Source: Cycas panzhihuaensis (taxonomy: Eukaryota; Cycadophyta). From it: DNA of 64,000 bases. A program made the position numbers and the translations under genes. This document shows positions 26,206 through 37,997 of the stretch, piece by piece. Position 1 is the first letter of the stretch; each line of letters starts with the position of its first letter. Below the pieces are notes generated by a model. It was not told the origin of the DNA. It saw only the letters and a program-made list of their open reading frames with translations, and searched no databases. The stretch spans positions 151,597,741 through 151,661,740 of the forward strand of contig CM041465.1 in the NCBI GenBank assembly GCA_023213395.1. The letters run 5' to 3'.

Positions 26206-28279
26206 ATGCTCAAGTTTGATGGTAATAACTTTCTTAATTAGAGTAGGTAAATAAAACCTATTTTTATTACAAAGGATATATGGGATCTTGTCAATGTAGG
26301 TTATAAAAAGATCGATAAAACAATCATGGAAGATGGAAAGAAAAACTACAAAGAGAATACTAAGAGGGATAGTAAAGAACTTGTACTTATCTTTTATTCA
26401 CTAGAGGATCACAACTTTTCTAGATTCAGTGAATCTACAACATCTAAGGAGGCTTAAGACACCCTCAAAATAACATGAAGGATCTACATCTTCAAAGTTG
26501 CAAACTCTAAGTAGCTAGTTTAAAAATTTAAAGATGGCAACTAGAGAATAAGTCATTGAATTCATCACTAAAGTTCAAGATTTAGTCAATCAAATGAGAT
26601 ATTTAGGAGAAATGATAAGTGAACAAATAATTATTAAAAAAATTCTAAGGTGTGTAAGGGAAATTAAAATGTTTGAAATGGTAGCAACAAGTATTGAAGT
26701 TTCAAAAGACCTTAACACACATTGGATTAATCAATTAAGTGCTATGCTCTTAGCTATTAAGGATAAGAAATGAGATAATAAATTTATTGAATATGCATTT
26801 GACACCAAAGATAGAATTAGGTAAAATTTTCAAGGATAAAGTTATAGGGGTAGAGGTCAATCCCTTAGAGGAAGAGGTCAAGCAAGAAACCAAGGCCAAG
26901 GTTTCCTAAAATTATTAAGGCAACTTCCAAGGATAAGATAACTTCTGAAGATAATAAAGTTTCCAAGGACAAGCCCCTAATCAAGGTTTTCAAAGGTAAG
27001 ATCAAAGGTATTTTCAAGGCCAAAGACAAGACTAAAACTTTGGAAGAGGAAGAGGAACTTCTAAAGGTAGAAACTAAAGTAAAAAAGGCAGAAGTTTAAG
27101 AGGAAGAGGAACTACTCAATGTTCATTTTTTCATAAAATAGACCACTCTGAAGAAAATTATTTTTCCAAAAATACAAGTATATAAAGGGGACAACTAATA
27201 TAGTTATAGAAAAAAGACATGATGATAGCTTATTTCTCTTAAGTCTAATGGTCAGTGAAGAAGAAGATAGTTAGTATATTGATTTAAGATGCTCAACTCA
27301 TATGACACACAAAGTAGAATAGTTCAAGGAGATAAGTAATTCTAAGAAAAACATAATTATGTTTAAGGACAACACCATATATGCAGTAATTGGAAAAAGT
27401 AATGTTTCTATAATAATTGATTCAGGAGAGACTAGAAGTATAAATCATGTTCTACATGTTCTAGCTCTAAAAAAGAATCTACTTTCGGTGGGTCAAATGA
27501 TGGAGCAAAAGTATAAAGTGATTTTTGATAATAAAGAACGTACTATCAAGGATAAGTTAAAGAATAAGACGATTTGGAAAAAGGCCAAATGACTAGTGAT
27601 AGATTATTTCAACTAGTCATATCTCAATCAGATTCCTATGCTTTAAAAGCTTCAACTAATGTTGATTATGAAACATGGCACAAAAGACTTGGCCATGTAA
27701 ATTATAACAACTTAGCTTTGATAAAAAGAATAAACATGGTGATTTGACTCCCTACTATAGAAATAAACAAAGAGCTTTGTGAAAGTTTCATACTTAAAAA
27801 ACAATAAAGGAAAAGTTTTCCAAATAAAAGTTATAGGGCCAAAGAGTCCCTTCAATTGATCTATACAGACTAATTTGGTCTAATGGATGTGTTTTCACTA
27901 GGTGGTGCTAAGTACTTTATAATTTTTATTGATGACTTCACTTGAATGACTCGGGTCTATTTCATTAAGTTTAAATCAGATGCTCTTCAATGTTTTATTG
28001 ACTTTAAAACTTTGGTTGAGAAATAAAGTAGATTTAGAATTCTTATTCTAAGGCCAGATAATGGAGGAGAATTCATCTTAAATGAGTTCAAGGTATATTG
28101 CAACTATTGTAGGATAAGCAAACAACTCACTAATCCTTATACTCCATAATAAAATAGAGTTACACGAAGAAAGAGTAGAATAAATATTGAAATAGTAAGA
28201 AGTATGCTTAAGGTAAACATCTTGAATATGAATTTTAGGTAAAAGCACAGTAGTTTATGTATTGAATAAGTGTACTACT
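26206..28279 (+). pseudogene. Copia gag, protease and integrase (first part), element H
   Basis: Gag starts at an ATG giving MLKFDGNNF. A capsid segment is at about 26640-26770 (ILRCVREIKMFEM, HWINQLSAMLLAIKD). Basic glycine- and arginine-rich sequence follows, then a decayed zinc knuckle (CSFFHKIDHSEENYFSK, about 27120-27180) that has lost cysteines. A protease-like frame at 27359-27592 has VLHVLALKKNLLSVGQMMEQ. Pre-integrase WHKRLGHVNYNNLA leads into integrase with FIIFIDDFT and RPDNGGEF. There are many stops. The frame is cut at VVYVLNKCTT by element B2. Confidence 0.87.
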
Positions 28280-28688
28280 TGTAGGAAAAAATATGCAAGG
28301 AGAACAGGGCAGAACATAAACTAGAATCACATAGATCAATATTGCAATACATCAATGTAGCAAAAATATGAGAGCTATTATATATTCAATCCATTGTGAG
28401 AAGTGAGCATTACAAATTTCCCAAATGAGGGTGGTGTCTAAAGACACTACAGTTGCACATCCCTCAATATTTATAATTTTGGGGGAGGAGGGAAACTCCT
28501 CAATCTCTAAAATTTAAATTAATAATAAAATAATACTAACTTAACTCAAATGAAACCAACTCAAATTAATTTTAACTTACCTTAACTTACCTACACATGT
28601 TGAGCACCTACATGTGTAAATTGAGGTTGATGAGATGTACAATCCTGGTTGGAAGGTGGGAGTGGAGTGATGACGATTAACTCTAATA
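28280..28688 (-). repeat. 3' LTR of element B2
   Basis: It starts TGTAGGAAAAAATATG and ends CTCTAATA, where the partner has CTCTAACA. It is followed by a purine tract in the element's sense (plus TTCTTCCTCTTAATGG). Confidence 0.9.
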
Positions 28689-28854
28689 TTCTTCCTCTTA
28701 ATGGTCATCAAGAATACTTGTATCTTCTCTTTGAATTTATGGAACTTATATTTGAAAAAAAATTTAAAATTCTGATTTTGTTATTAACTCTTCTCATCCT
28801 TATAGCTACATATGTCTCTTTACCATGGAATGATGTAAAAAAATTGTAAGTAAA

Positions 28855-29410
28855 TTATACTTGATTTGTACAAAAAGGAATAGCTACAACTTTGACTTTA
28901 ACTTCTAGAAATTTAACTTTGAATGTCATATTATTAGGTCTTTTTTCTGTCATATTATAAGATTCATTCTCCATCATGTCATAAGATTCATTCTCCCTAT
29001 CAAATGGAGGATTAGGTACTTGGGTAGCAAGTTGGGCATGCATTTAATCTGAATCTTTATGGGTGTTGTCATTATGATTCACACGTTCTATCATCTGTCT
29101 CATATGTTCATCAAAAATATCATCAAATACACGGAGGGTATCTCTCCCATAAGTGGAAATTAATATATCCTAAACAAATTTAGAAATAGTTAATTCACAA
29201 ACCTTTGAAAAAATATCATCATTTATAGTGCAAAATAATAAACCTAAAACTTCATTGTCCTTTCTAAAATTTTCTTTAATACTGAGATCACATTCATATT
29301 GTAAATATTTCAGAAGATCATGTTCAATAAAATAGTCTTACATAGTTTTGTGCCATATTGAAAAATTATGCCTATTGAATATAGGAAATTGTATCATTTT
29401 ATCAAAAAAC
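28855..29410 (-). pseudogene. Gag remnant of element B2
   Basis: On the minus strand the frame parallels the element B1 gag. An N-terminal FSIWHKTM-like tryptophan motif is near 29345-29375. The UBN2-type core is at about 29160-29270 with ISKFV and ISTYGRDTLRVFDDIFDEHM-like sequence. The C-terminal QLATQVPNPPFDRENESYDM is followed by a repeated YDMMENESYNM tail. It is more decayed than the B1 copy. No pol sequence follows, which supports a gag-only family. Confidence 0.75.
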
Positions 29411-31011
29411 TTTAGTACATAAAAGTATGTGCTTTTATTAAGTCAAAAGATACTCAATAAATGAATAATATCTTATATGATATCAAATATCCTCTTTTAA
29501 GGTAATGTAATACCCTTTGAAAAGGAAAGATGCCTTTGGAAAGTATATCAACTAAGCATAATAAGGAAATGATCCTTTCAATAATGATAAATAAAAGGCT
29601 TTTCAATAAGTGTGCTTTTTAAATAAACTTTGAAATAAAATTAATATAAAAGTAAGTTTGAATGTAATAAAGATCCTTTTAGTAATACAAATCTGAAATG
29701 TAACTTTGATGATAAAAAGAATAATCTTTAACCTTTTAATTCTTCAAATGAATAAATATAAATTCTCAATGCAATAAATCCTTAGCCTTGATAATAATAT
29801 ATAATGCTGAAAAAGAAACTAAAATATATGTATATTTTACTTTAAAAGATAATGAGTATGAAGAAACCTTTTAAAAGAAGGTTTAAAAGATAATCTCAAG
29901 TTTGGCTGCTTTAAAAGCATACTAAACGATGTCAGAATAATATGAAACTTCACCAATATGAAGAATAATAAAATATGAATCTAATGGAACTGACCGTTTT
30001 GAAAACGGGTTCCTATAAGTCAAGTTTGGATGATTCAAATATATTGACCTCTTTTTAAGGTCTAACTAGAGTAGGGAGCTCAAAAAACTTATAAATAAGT
30101 TAATAAAAATTTATAGAATTTTGTAAAAATGATAAAATATATCTTGGGAGCTTCTTAATGTATTTTCAATTGAAAATTTTGAGAAATACTATACACAAAA
30201 TGTGTAATTATGACAGGTTTAAGGGTATTAAGTACCTCAATTTTGATGTATTTGAAAATTAGTAAAAATATGTTAAAATATATAAAAAAAAAACCATGTC
30301 AGTTCGAAGGGAAATGAGTCATCTTCCCAACGAAACTAATGAAACTGAATTTGGATGTCAAATAGAAAAGTTATAGTGAAAATGGTAACTAGTACTTTTA
30401 TGTGAATATGCTTTAAAAAAATGTTGAAAATACTAAAATGCCACTTTTGGCGATTAAAATAGTGATTAAAATGAGTTCCAAAAAATTAAAATAAAAGGTG
30501 GGTAATGAAGTTTGTTGAATGTAGATCATCAGAGAATGATCCGAGCGAGAAAATAGTCTCCCAGTAATAAAATATAATCAGTTGAAAAAATGATTTTGTA
30601 AAAAGTTTAAAAAGGGTTCAAAAAATAAAAGTCTAACTTTAAATCGACTGAAATAGGGTTAAATCAAGTCCAAATTGGTCATATGACTAGTTGAAATCAA
30701 TTTACGAAAATTTTTTGATGCAATGAAATAGGTTTCGTCAGAAACCGATGAGCCAATGAGGAGTTATGGCAAAAATTTGCTAGTAACCTTATGTAAAATA
30801 AAAAATTTAAAAAATAAAAAGAAAGTTTTATGAAAAAGTGACTTAACCCTTTTTTAGATCAATTATGGTCACGTGAAGAAGAATGTGATGGAGGGCTAAA
30901 AGTATAAGGGGCTTAAGTGTTTTAAACAAGGATCTTAAAGTATTATACAATATAAATTATTTTTTTAAAACTTTATAAAAGATAAATAATAAAAAAAGGT
31001 ATGATATGCTG
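29411..31011. other. Leader of element B2, part shared with B1
   Basis: Aligns with about 9346-10923 of element B1 with many substitutions and small indels. It has no coding motif. The shared part ends at TGCCACCGC near 31008-31016. Confidence 0.65.
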
Positions 31012-31560
31012 CCACCGCACTGCGTGAATATGTAGACAGCAAAGACAGCTTGGAGTTGGAGAATAATGGCTTGATGGCAATGCAGCAGGCACGAGAGATC
31101 GCTGAGGATAGTGTTGGAGAGATTGCTAACGATGACAATTCTGGTAATCACGAGTATCTACGTTCAAAATATTCGAAAAATATAAGAACAGTTCTCGTAG
31201 TTCACACTACACAGTATTGCAACCCCAATAAATCATGGATTCTAAAATTTTTATAATTTGATTTAATTAATTGAAACTTTTATCAATAAAAGATAAAAGA
31301 TTTGAATCAAATGGTGCTGTTTGTGGCTGCACTACCGCCGCACTATTATGGCCGTGGAGACACCACGTCGCTCGCAGAGGAACCAAAGAGGGGCCATAGA
31401 CTATAGTTTTGAGAGAGACGCTGAATGTACAGTTATCCGCTGGCCGCCGTGGATAGTAGAGTGGGTGGTAGATTACCCTAGAACGTACAACTATTGCTAG
31501 GTTAACTCCAGAGCGAGTCGCAAAACAAACTATCCAAAAGCTTTAGTTTTTCAGCTGTGA
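31012..31560. other. GC-rich host-like DNA in element B2
   Basis: GC content rises sharply. A 68-codon plus-strand frame at 31050-31256 (MELENNGLMAMQQAREIAED) and a CpG-containing stretch at 31320-31520 look like gene or promoter DNA rather than retrotransposon. I recognise no protein family. It may be the upstream part of the captured gene whose repeats lie at 31741-31920. Confidence 0.45.
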
Positions 31561-31593
31561 AGAAGGAGAAGGGAGTGCAGACAACAATTTCGC

Positions 31594-31920
31594 ATGTCTT
31601 CGAAGATTCGATTCCATCATACTAGTGAAGATTTAGTTAAAGAGTTGGATCGGTTCATCACAGTCATGGATATGGTTTCCACCTGTGAGTTTTTTTTTTT
31701 TTTTTTGAACAATACGAACCCTTTGTCGGTTTCTTTGTAGGAGGAGTTGTTGTGGTTGAAGGCTAAGGGTTATTACAGTTTACGAGGGTCTATTCCATAT
31801 TTTAGCGAAATACTTGATCTTGGATATTTAGATCTGAGCTATAGTGGACTGACAGGAAATATACCTTCACACATGCTTTCTTAGAATATTACTATCATTG
31901 ATCTATCCATAATAAACTTA
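31594..31920 (+). pseudogene. Captured plant leucine-rich-repeat gene fragment
   Basis: The frame from 31741 reads EELLWLKAKGYYSLRGSIP, then LGYLDLSYSGLTGNIPSHM, a textbook plant extracellular LRR (LxxLDLSxNxLTGxIP). After a TAG it continues NITIIDLSIINLQ, the start of the next repeat. Just upstream is an ATG frame (31594-31684, MSSKIRFHHTSEDLVKELDR), then GTGAGT (31685) and a T-rich run ending TTTCTTTGTAG (31740). That could be a short intron of 56 bases, or a processed junction. LRR receptors bind ligands at the cell surface. This fragment is broken, antisense to element B2, and not functional as seen. Confidence 0.72.
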
Positions 31921-32840
31921 CAATGCACACGTGTCTATTGGAGTTTGTGCATAATCCTCAGGTTTTTCTTTTTGTGAGAATGAGGTCGTTGACAAGGGTG
32001 TTAAGATAAAACCAAGACAAAGTTAAACAAAAGGAAGAACATGAGGCTAAAGATTAAGAAGGTTAGGAAAAATGCATGCCAAGTTTCTATCATAGGCCAC
32101 CAGCCACTAGGAAGCAGTGCCACAAAAACTGAGCTGAAGAGAATACCTACAACGTGTGTAAAACCACCAAAGCTCAAAGTTTAGAAATATCTTTGTTATT
32201 CAGCCTTTGAACAAATGAAGAAATAGAATGTCAATGTGGTGCTAAGGACACAAATTTATAATATTTTCTTTCAACAACGCTTGACTATTTTCTTGTATCA
32301 CTTTCCTCTGAATCAATAATAAAAAATTAATAGCTACAGTTTTGATTTCTTCTGAAAATAAAATTGGATCATCTTCTCTTGTTAATGATTCCTTGTGTGA
32401 AAGATAAAAGAGAGTGCTTCTATATCTGCAAATGTTATTTTATCTTGTGCCAGCTTTTATGTTCTAGAAAACTCAAGATTGTCAAGCACATCTAACTTTT
32501 TAAAACCAAGAAATTTTTTAAATATTGGGGTTTACGTTATTTCAAAAATATTCTACCAACAACAACAAAGACATATAATAATACAAGTATACTTTGAGGT
32601 TTCACGAAAGAAAACTTTAAATAATAATAGTCAACAATATTTAATGGAAGAATATAACTATACAGTAGAGTCACAATGAAAAAATTTTCAAATATTTTGA
32701 ATAAAGTATATAAAAAAAAATGCTTATGTATTTGTATTTAAAAAATTTCAAATATATAAAGCAAATATATCAGAGAAAGGTGTTTAAATATGAAAAAAAA
32801 AAAAAAATGAAAGACTTGATAAACGTAGTTGTAGCTGACT
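31921..32840. other. AT-rich interior of element B2
   Basis: No recognised feature. It includes a purine-rich stretch at 31980-32080 and poly(A) runs at 32710-32810. Confidence 0.4.
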
Positions 32841-32850
32841 TGCAGAAATG

Positions 32851-33285
32851 AGATCTGTTGTTATGCTTCTCCAAAAGGCTGAATATGCCTAAGAAAATTG
32901 TAGATCTATAAAAAAACTTAAAAATATAGTCAAATATATGATGAAAATTATAGATCTGAAATGAAATATAGCAGATCTAAACCAAATGTTGCAGATATGA
33001 AATAAATATGCTAGAAAATGTTGAAATAATTATTGAAATAAATAGATCTGGACTAAATGTAACAAAAAATGCTAAAAAACTTAATAAAATAAGTAGATCT
33101 AAAAATTATATGTTAGATCTGAAAGAAAACTTGATAAATATTATAGATTTTAAGCTAAATATTACAGATTTGACGTAAGCGTAGTAGATCTGAAAAAATA
33201 TAAGGCAGATCTTGAAGAAATATAGCTCAAATTTAAGAAAAAACTTGAGTAAATATTGTATGTAGTTGCAATCCTATGCAGATCT
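32851..33285. repeat. Cluster of ten AGATCT motifs
   Basis: AGATCT occurs at 32851, 32902, 32952, 32973, 33044, 33095, 33115, 33186, 33207 and 33280, mostly inside a drifting phrase like GTAGATCTGAAAAAATAT. Decayed versions continue to about 33550. This is an old tandem array whose unit includes the palindrome. Confidence 0.8.
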
Positions 33286-33772
33286 ACAAAAATATAGATA
33301 AATAGATAGAAATCTGCTTGAAAATAGTCAAATATATAATAAAAATTTGTAGATTTAAGAAAATATAACTCAAATATGAAGAAAACTTGAATAATATGTA
33401 GTTTGTTGCTGATCTCCTTCACAAATCTGCATAAATATTGGATAAATAGGTAGAAATATTCTTGAAAATAATCAAATATGTGATAAGATGTGCAGATTTA
33501 AAAAAATATAACTCAGATTTAGAAAAACCTTTAAAAAAATGTAGCGTGTAGCTAAAATCCTTTATAAATCTATACAAATCTATGAAAAATATGAAATATC
33601 TTTGTTATTTTTTAAACATAACTGAATAATAAGTAAATCTTGATGAAAAATATATGAAACTGCTAAAAAAATTATGCAGAAAATAAGTATAACTAGTATT
33701 TTCTTCTTTGAGTAAATCTACCTCAAAAGCTTCTTGCTTCTTTGAAAATTTTCAACAGGCCAGTAATCATCT

Positions 33773-33784
33773 GTTCTGATACCA
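33773..33784 (-). other. Primer-binding site of element B2
   Basis: The minus strand reads TGGTATCAGAAC, 11 of 12 bases of the initiator-tRNA-Met site, two bases from the 5' LTR. Confidence 0.85.
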
Positions 33785-33786
33785 AA

Positions 33787-34183
33787 TGTAGAAAAAAATA
33801 TGCAAAGAAAATAGGGCATAACATAAACTAAAATCACATAAATCAATATTGTAATACATCAATGTAGCATAAACATGAGAGTCATTGTATATTCAATCCA
33901 TTGTGAGAAGTGAGCATTATAAATTTCCCAAATGAGGGCGGTGTCTAAAGACACCACAGTTGCACACCCCTTAATATTTATAATTTTGAGGGAGGAGGGA
34001 AACTCCTTAACCCCTGAAATTTAAATCAACAATAAAATAATGCTAACTTAACTCAAATGAAACTAACTTAAATTAATTTTAACTTACCTACACATGTTGA
34101 GCACCCACGTGTAAATTGAGGTTGATGAGGTGTACAATCTTAGTTGGAAGGTGGGAGTGGAGTGATGATGATTAACTCTAACA
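33787..34183 (-). repeat. 5' LTR of element B2
   Basis: Plus-strand ends are TGTAGA and CTAACA. It aligns fully with 28280-28688 and with both B1 LTRs. Confidence 0.9.
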
Positions 34184-36228
34184 CTACTAAGGTAGTTAGG
34201 TGGGTCACACCAGAAAAAGCTTGGACATGTTATAAATTAAGCATAAAATACTTAAAGATTTTTTATGCTTAACCTTTGCACATGTTCCATATCAAAAAAG
34301 GACAAAGTTAGATGATAAGAGCACCAAGTGCATCTTTATAGTATATAATAATATTTCTAGATCTTATAAACTCTATGACCTAAAAGATAAAAAGATGATT
34401 ATAAGCGTGGATGCCATCTTTAAAGAGGATGAAATCTATCAAGAAGAAGTTGAAAAAGATAAAGGGAAAAAGATCATAGTTAAAATGGAACCAAGTTCTA
34501 AAGGTACAAATGTACCTCATTCAAATAAACCAAGACCCTCTACATCAAATCAAGGGTTCCCTGAATGGGTATGAAGGGTATATAACCCTTCAAACATTTT
34601 GGATAGCAACTTTAAGAGAAGAACTACTAGACCTCAAAAGGTAAATTTTGCTTTGATGACTCAAGTTATGTTGTCAAATGAGCACCATAACTTTGAGGAG
34701 GATAGATAAATAGAGAGAAGTTATAGAGGATGAGTATAATGCCTTAAATAAAAATAATACATAGGAATTGGTAGATCTTCCACTAAACAAAAATGCAATT
34801 AGAACCAAGTGGGTCTATAAGACCAAATATAGATCAGATGGAATAGTTGATAAGTATAAGGCGATATTAATTATTAAAGGTTGTGCATAAATTGAAGGCA
34901 TATATTATAATGATACTTTTGCACTAGTTGTAAGACTTAAGGTAGTTCGTTTGATAATAACTTTAGCAGCATAACAAGGTTAGATGATTTAATAAATGGA
35001 TGTTAAGAGTGCTTTCTTAAATAGTTATATAAAAGAAGAAATATATGTCTAATAGCCTAAAGTTTTTCAAGTAAAGTGGGAAGAACACAAGGTCTATAAA
35101 CTTAAGAAGACTTTATATAGACTTAAACAAGCATTTAGACCATGGTACTCTATGATTGAGAAGTATTTTAGAGATAAAAGATTCCAAAAGAGTCAGTCTG
35201 ATCCTAACTTGTACATCAAAATAGAAGGAAGCTCCGTGCTCATTGTGGGGTTATACGTTGATGACCTTGTATACACTGGGAATAATACTCACTTGTCCTA
35301 AAAATTCAAAGAGGATATCTGTAAAGAGTTTAACATGACAAATTTGGGACTTATGCATCATTTCTTAGGCTTAGAAGTTTGGCAAGATGAGAATGGGATA
35401 TTTGTTTCATAAAGAAAATATACATTGGACTTATTGCATAAGTTTAACATGAGTAGTTGCAAGCCACATGTAGCACTAGTAGAAGTTGGGATGAAGTTAT
35501 CCAAATTTGAGGATTTAGAATCAATTAACACTACAATCTATAGGCAATTGATTAGAAGTTTGATTTACTTACCTTCAACCCAATCAGATATTATGTATGC
35601 CATCAATGCAGTTTCTAGATTCATGCTTAAGCCTAAGGTGATATATTAACAAGTAGCAAAGAGGATTCTTAGGTACTGAAAGGGTATGATCAGATATAAA
35701 CTTTATTATAGGTCATCAGGGGACTATAGGTTGATTGGTTATATAGATTCAAACTGGGCAAGTTATGTAGATGATAAGAAATCTACCTCTTATTAAACTT
35801 TTAGTTTAGGTTCAGTAGTAGTTGCTTAGTATTTAAAGCAACAAGCCACAATTTCACTATCGACTGCAGAGGTAGAGTATAAAGCAGTTGTAGTAAGAGC
35901 TTGTGAGATAGTTTGGTTGAGAAGATTGCTTTAAGATTTGCAAGAAGAATAGGTTGGTCCCACTCAGATGCTTTGTGAAAAGCAAAGCACCATTCAAATA
36001 ACTCGAAATCTAGTGTTTCATGGCAGGATGAAGCATATTAAAACACAATATCACTTCATCAGGAAACTGGGTCAGCAAGGCAGGATTAAATTAAACTACT
36101 GTAGAAAGATAAAATTCAATAAATTCAGAGATAAACTTGGAGTCTCACTAAGGCACTTAGAAAGATAAAATTCAATAAATTCAGAGATAAACTTAGAGTC
36201 TCCTTAAATGTGCATTATGGGGGAAAAA
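34184..36228 (+). pseudogene. Copia integrase end, reverse transcriptase and RNase H, element H
   Basis: It resumes the integrase broken at 28279: after the CTACT duplication it reads KVVRWVTPEKAW. Reverse transcriptase is at about 34740-35640, with TKWVYKTKYRSDG, the MDVKSAFLN block and the catalytic YVDD in LYVDDLVYTG near 35251-35280. RNase H is at 35640-36228 with YRSSGDYRLIGYIDSNWA, LSTAEVEYKAVVV and RMKHIKTQYHFIRKLG. Stops are frequent. The usual ADIFTKAL end of RNase H is missing and a 55-base tandem duplication (36110-36210) sits there instead. Confidence 0.88.
36108..36212. repeat. Tandem duplication at the RNase H end of element H
   Basis: The phrase AGATAAAATTCAATAAATTC through AACTTGGAGTCTC appears twice, about 55 bases apart (near 36107 and 36164). 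The copies differ at a few bases. Confidence 0.85.
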
Positions 36229-36511
36229 TGTTGGAATAATGGCCATTGTGGGTCATATCAGCCCAGGATTTATTGGAGATTATATTAGCACAACTAGTTG
36301 CACCTAGTTGACTTGTCAAATATTAGCGATAAATATTTCGGTATTTGTTAATGCTAGTCGATGGTAAATGTTGAGTGCTTCCTGCTCAATTTCTACTTAT
36401 AAATTCATGGGGTCTGAAGATTCTAGTGTTCATTAACAGTGCCACTATATTAAATTCTGGTTTTTCCCTTTTGCACATTATATGCTCTCTTTGACTCCCT
36501 ACATTCCTTCA
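36229..36511 (+). repeat. 3' LTR of element H
   Basis: It starts TGTTGGAATAATGGCCATTG after GGGGGAAAAA and ends CCTTCA. It matches 23853-24135. Confidence 0.88.
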
Positions 36512-37889
36512 ATATTATCATCAGAAAAATAAGGTATATATACCACCTTATTTTGGTAAAGGGTCATTATGTAGGCCATCGCTAGGATCGATATGAATTT
36601 GGTTATTATTTGAGTTAGTGATATAATGGTGAATTACCAACTCAAATAACCATAGTTCTTGGCCTAAAATGTGTATTATTATGAAAAGGGTTGATTATAG
36701 ACATTTATACTATAATGAAGGACTTATACTAGAGAGAGTTATAAATAAAGGTGTAGCTATTTTGTTTAGATAAAGAAAGATAAGTAAATTCAAAAGATAT
36801 GCACAAAATTGCATAAATAAAATACAAAAAATAATTTGATAAAAAATTATAATTGGTATTTACATATATATTTCCATATGATTTTGTAATTCTTGTCTCA
36901 TTAAATATGGATTCCTAATAATTATATAATAGAATGTACTTGATTTCATAGTTTAATAGTTTAATTAAAAAGAATAGAAGTTAACAAATGTTGTTCATTA
37001 GAAGGAATTCTGAAACTTCTATCATAACTATTGTGTTTTAGCCATATCATGTGATTCCTTAACACATACATTATAACAAACATCCTAAAGGCAACCTTAG
37101 ATACACGTTTTGAACTCATTATGTAATTATTTTAATGCAATTTAAAATTGTACTAATAAAGTAAGTGGAATATGATTTATGGTGCAAAGATTATGAATAG
37201 AGAACAAAGTAAAGTGTTGATAGAATTTGCATTTTATATACCAAAGGGAAGAAAAAAGAAAGAGAATTAAGTGCATGATCAAATTGAAACTAATATTATA
37301 TACACATAATGAATTGAGCCCCACTCTATTAAATCCATATCTCTTGCAATTAAATCCATGTGTGTTCTAAGCTTTTCTTTTGTCATTATGGAGAACCATG
37401 AAGCATTACAACATCAAACATCAAACGAGTTTGATAATGCAACAAATCTCCCAAATACTTTAGAAAATCAAATCCTCTTTTTATTTTTTTTGTGTAAATC
37501 CCATTAGAAAAGCCACGTGTAGCTTTAAAATATGGGAGTTGAATCCAGACACTTACACCAAAGAAAATCAACACATTAATTACCCACACTTGAAATTAAC
37601 ACTCTTTACTACGAAAGTAAAATTAGCTGTAATTGTTATCATGTACTTTATCCATGTGGAAGACAATGACATAACAACTTGTTTCTCGTTGACCCAAAAA
37701 CACTTTAAATTTAAGTGTATAATTATAGCTTAAAAGCAGATTTTCTGTTATCATTAACTCTAAGTTAATATCAACACTTAAAACGCTCGAGTCCAAACTC
37801 TTCACCCCTTGTAAGCTAGAGTCCGTATTCAATAGTATCCTTCTATAATGCCCAAGTGTGGGTGATCTACATATATTTACCTCAAATAT

Positions 37890-37997
37890 AAAAGTTCCGT
37901 AAACACTTCGGTGAGGGTCAAACATAAAAGTTCCGTAAACACTTCGGTGAGGGTCAAACATAAAAGTTCCGTAAACAATTCGGTGACGGTCAATTTT
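37890..37997. repeat. Three 36-bp tandem repeats, each with a W-box core
   Basis: Units start at 37890, 37926 and 37962 and begin AAAAGTTCCGTAAACA. Each holds GGTCAA (TTGACC on the other strand) at 37916, 37952 and 37988. The first two are nearly identical and the third has a few changes. Confidence 0.92.

Larger units (their letters stand above)
28280..34183 (-). mobile_element. Gag-type LTR element B2 nested in element H, with captured gene DNA
   Basis: LTRs are at 28280-28688 and 33787-34183. The target duplication is perfect: CTACT at 28275-28279 and 34184-34188. A primer site (plus GTTCTGATACCA, 33773-33784) precedes the right LTR, giving minus orientation. A gag remnant lies next to the left LTR as in B1. 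The interior is 2.3 kb longer than in B1. The extra DNA lies between the TGCCACCGC junction near 31012 and the primer site and includes leucine-rich-repeat coding sequence. Confidence 0.92.
23853..36511 (+). mobile_element. Copia element H, split by nested element B2
   Basis: LTRs are at 23853-24135 and 36229-36511. The flanks GTATT (23848-23852) and ATATT (36512-36516) look like a 5-bp duplication with one change. The primer site TGATATCAGAGC is at 24138-24149, and GGGGGAAAAA precedes the 3' LTR. Gag starts at about 26206. Integrase is cut at 28279 and resumes after 34183. Removing B2 leaves about 6.7 kb with the normal copia order. Confidence 0.9.

Noticed and set aside
37890-37997. Could the 36-bp direct repeats be a CRISPR array?
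   Set aside because: The units are head-to-tail without spacers, and this is plant nuclear DNA.
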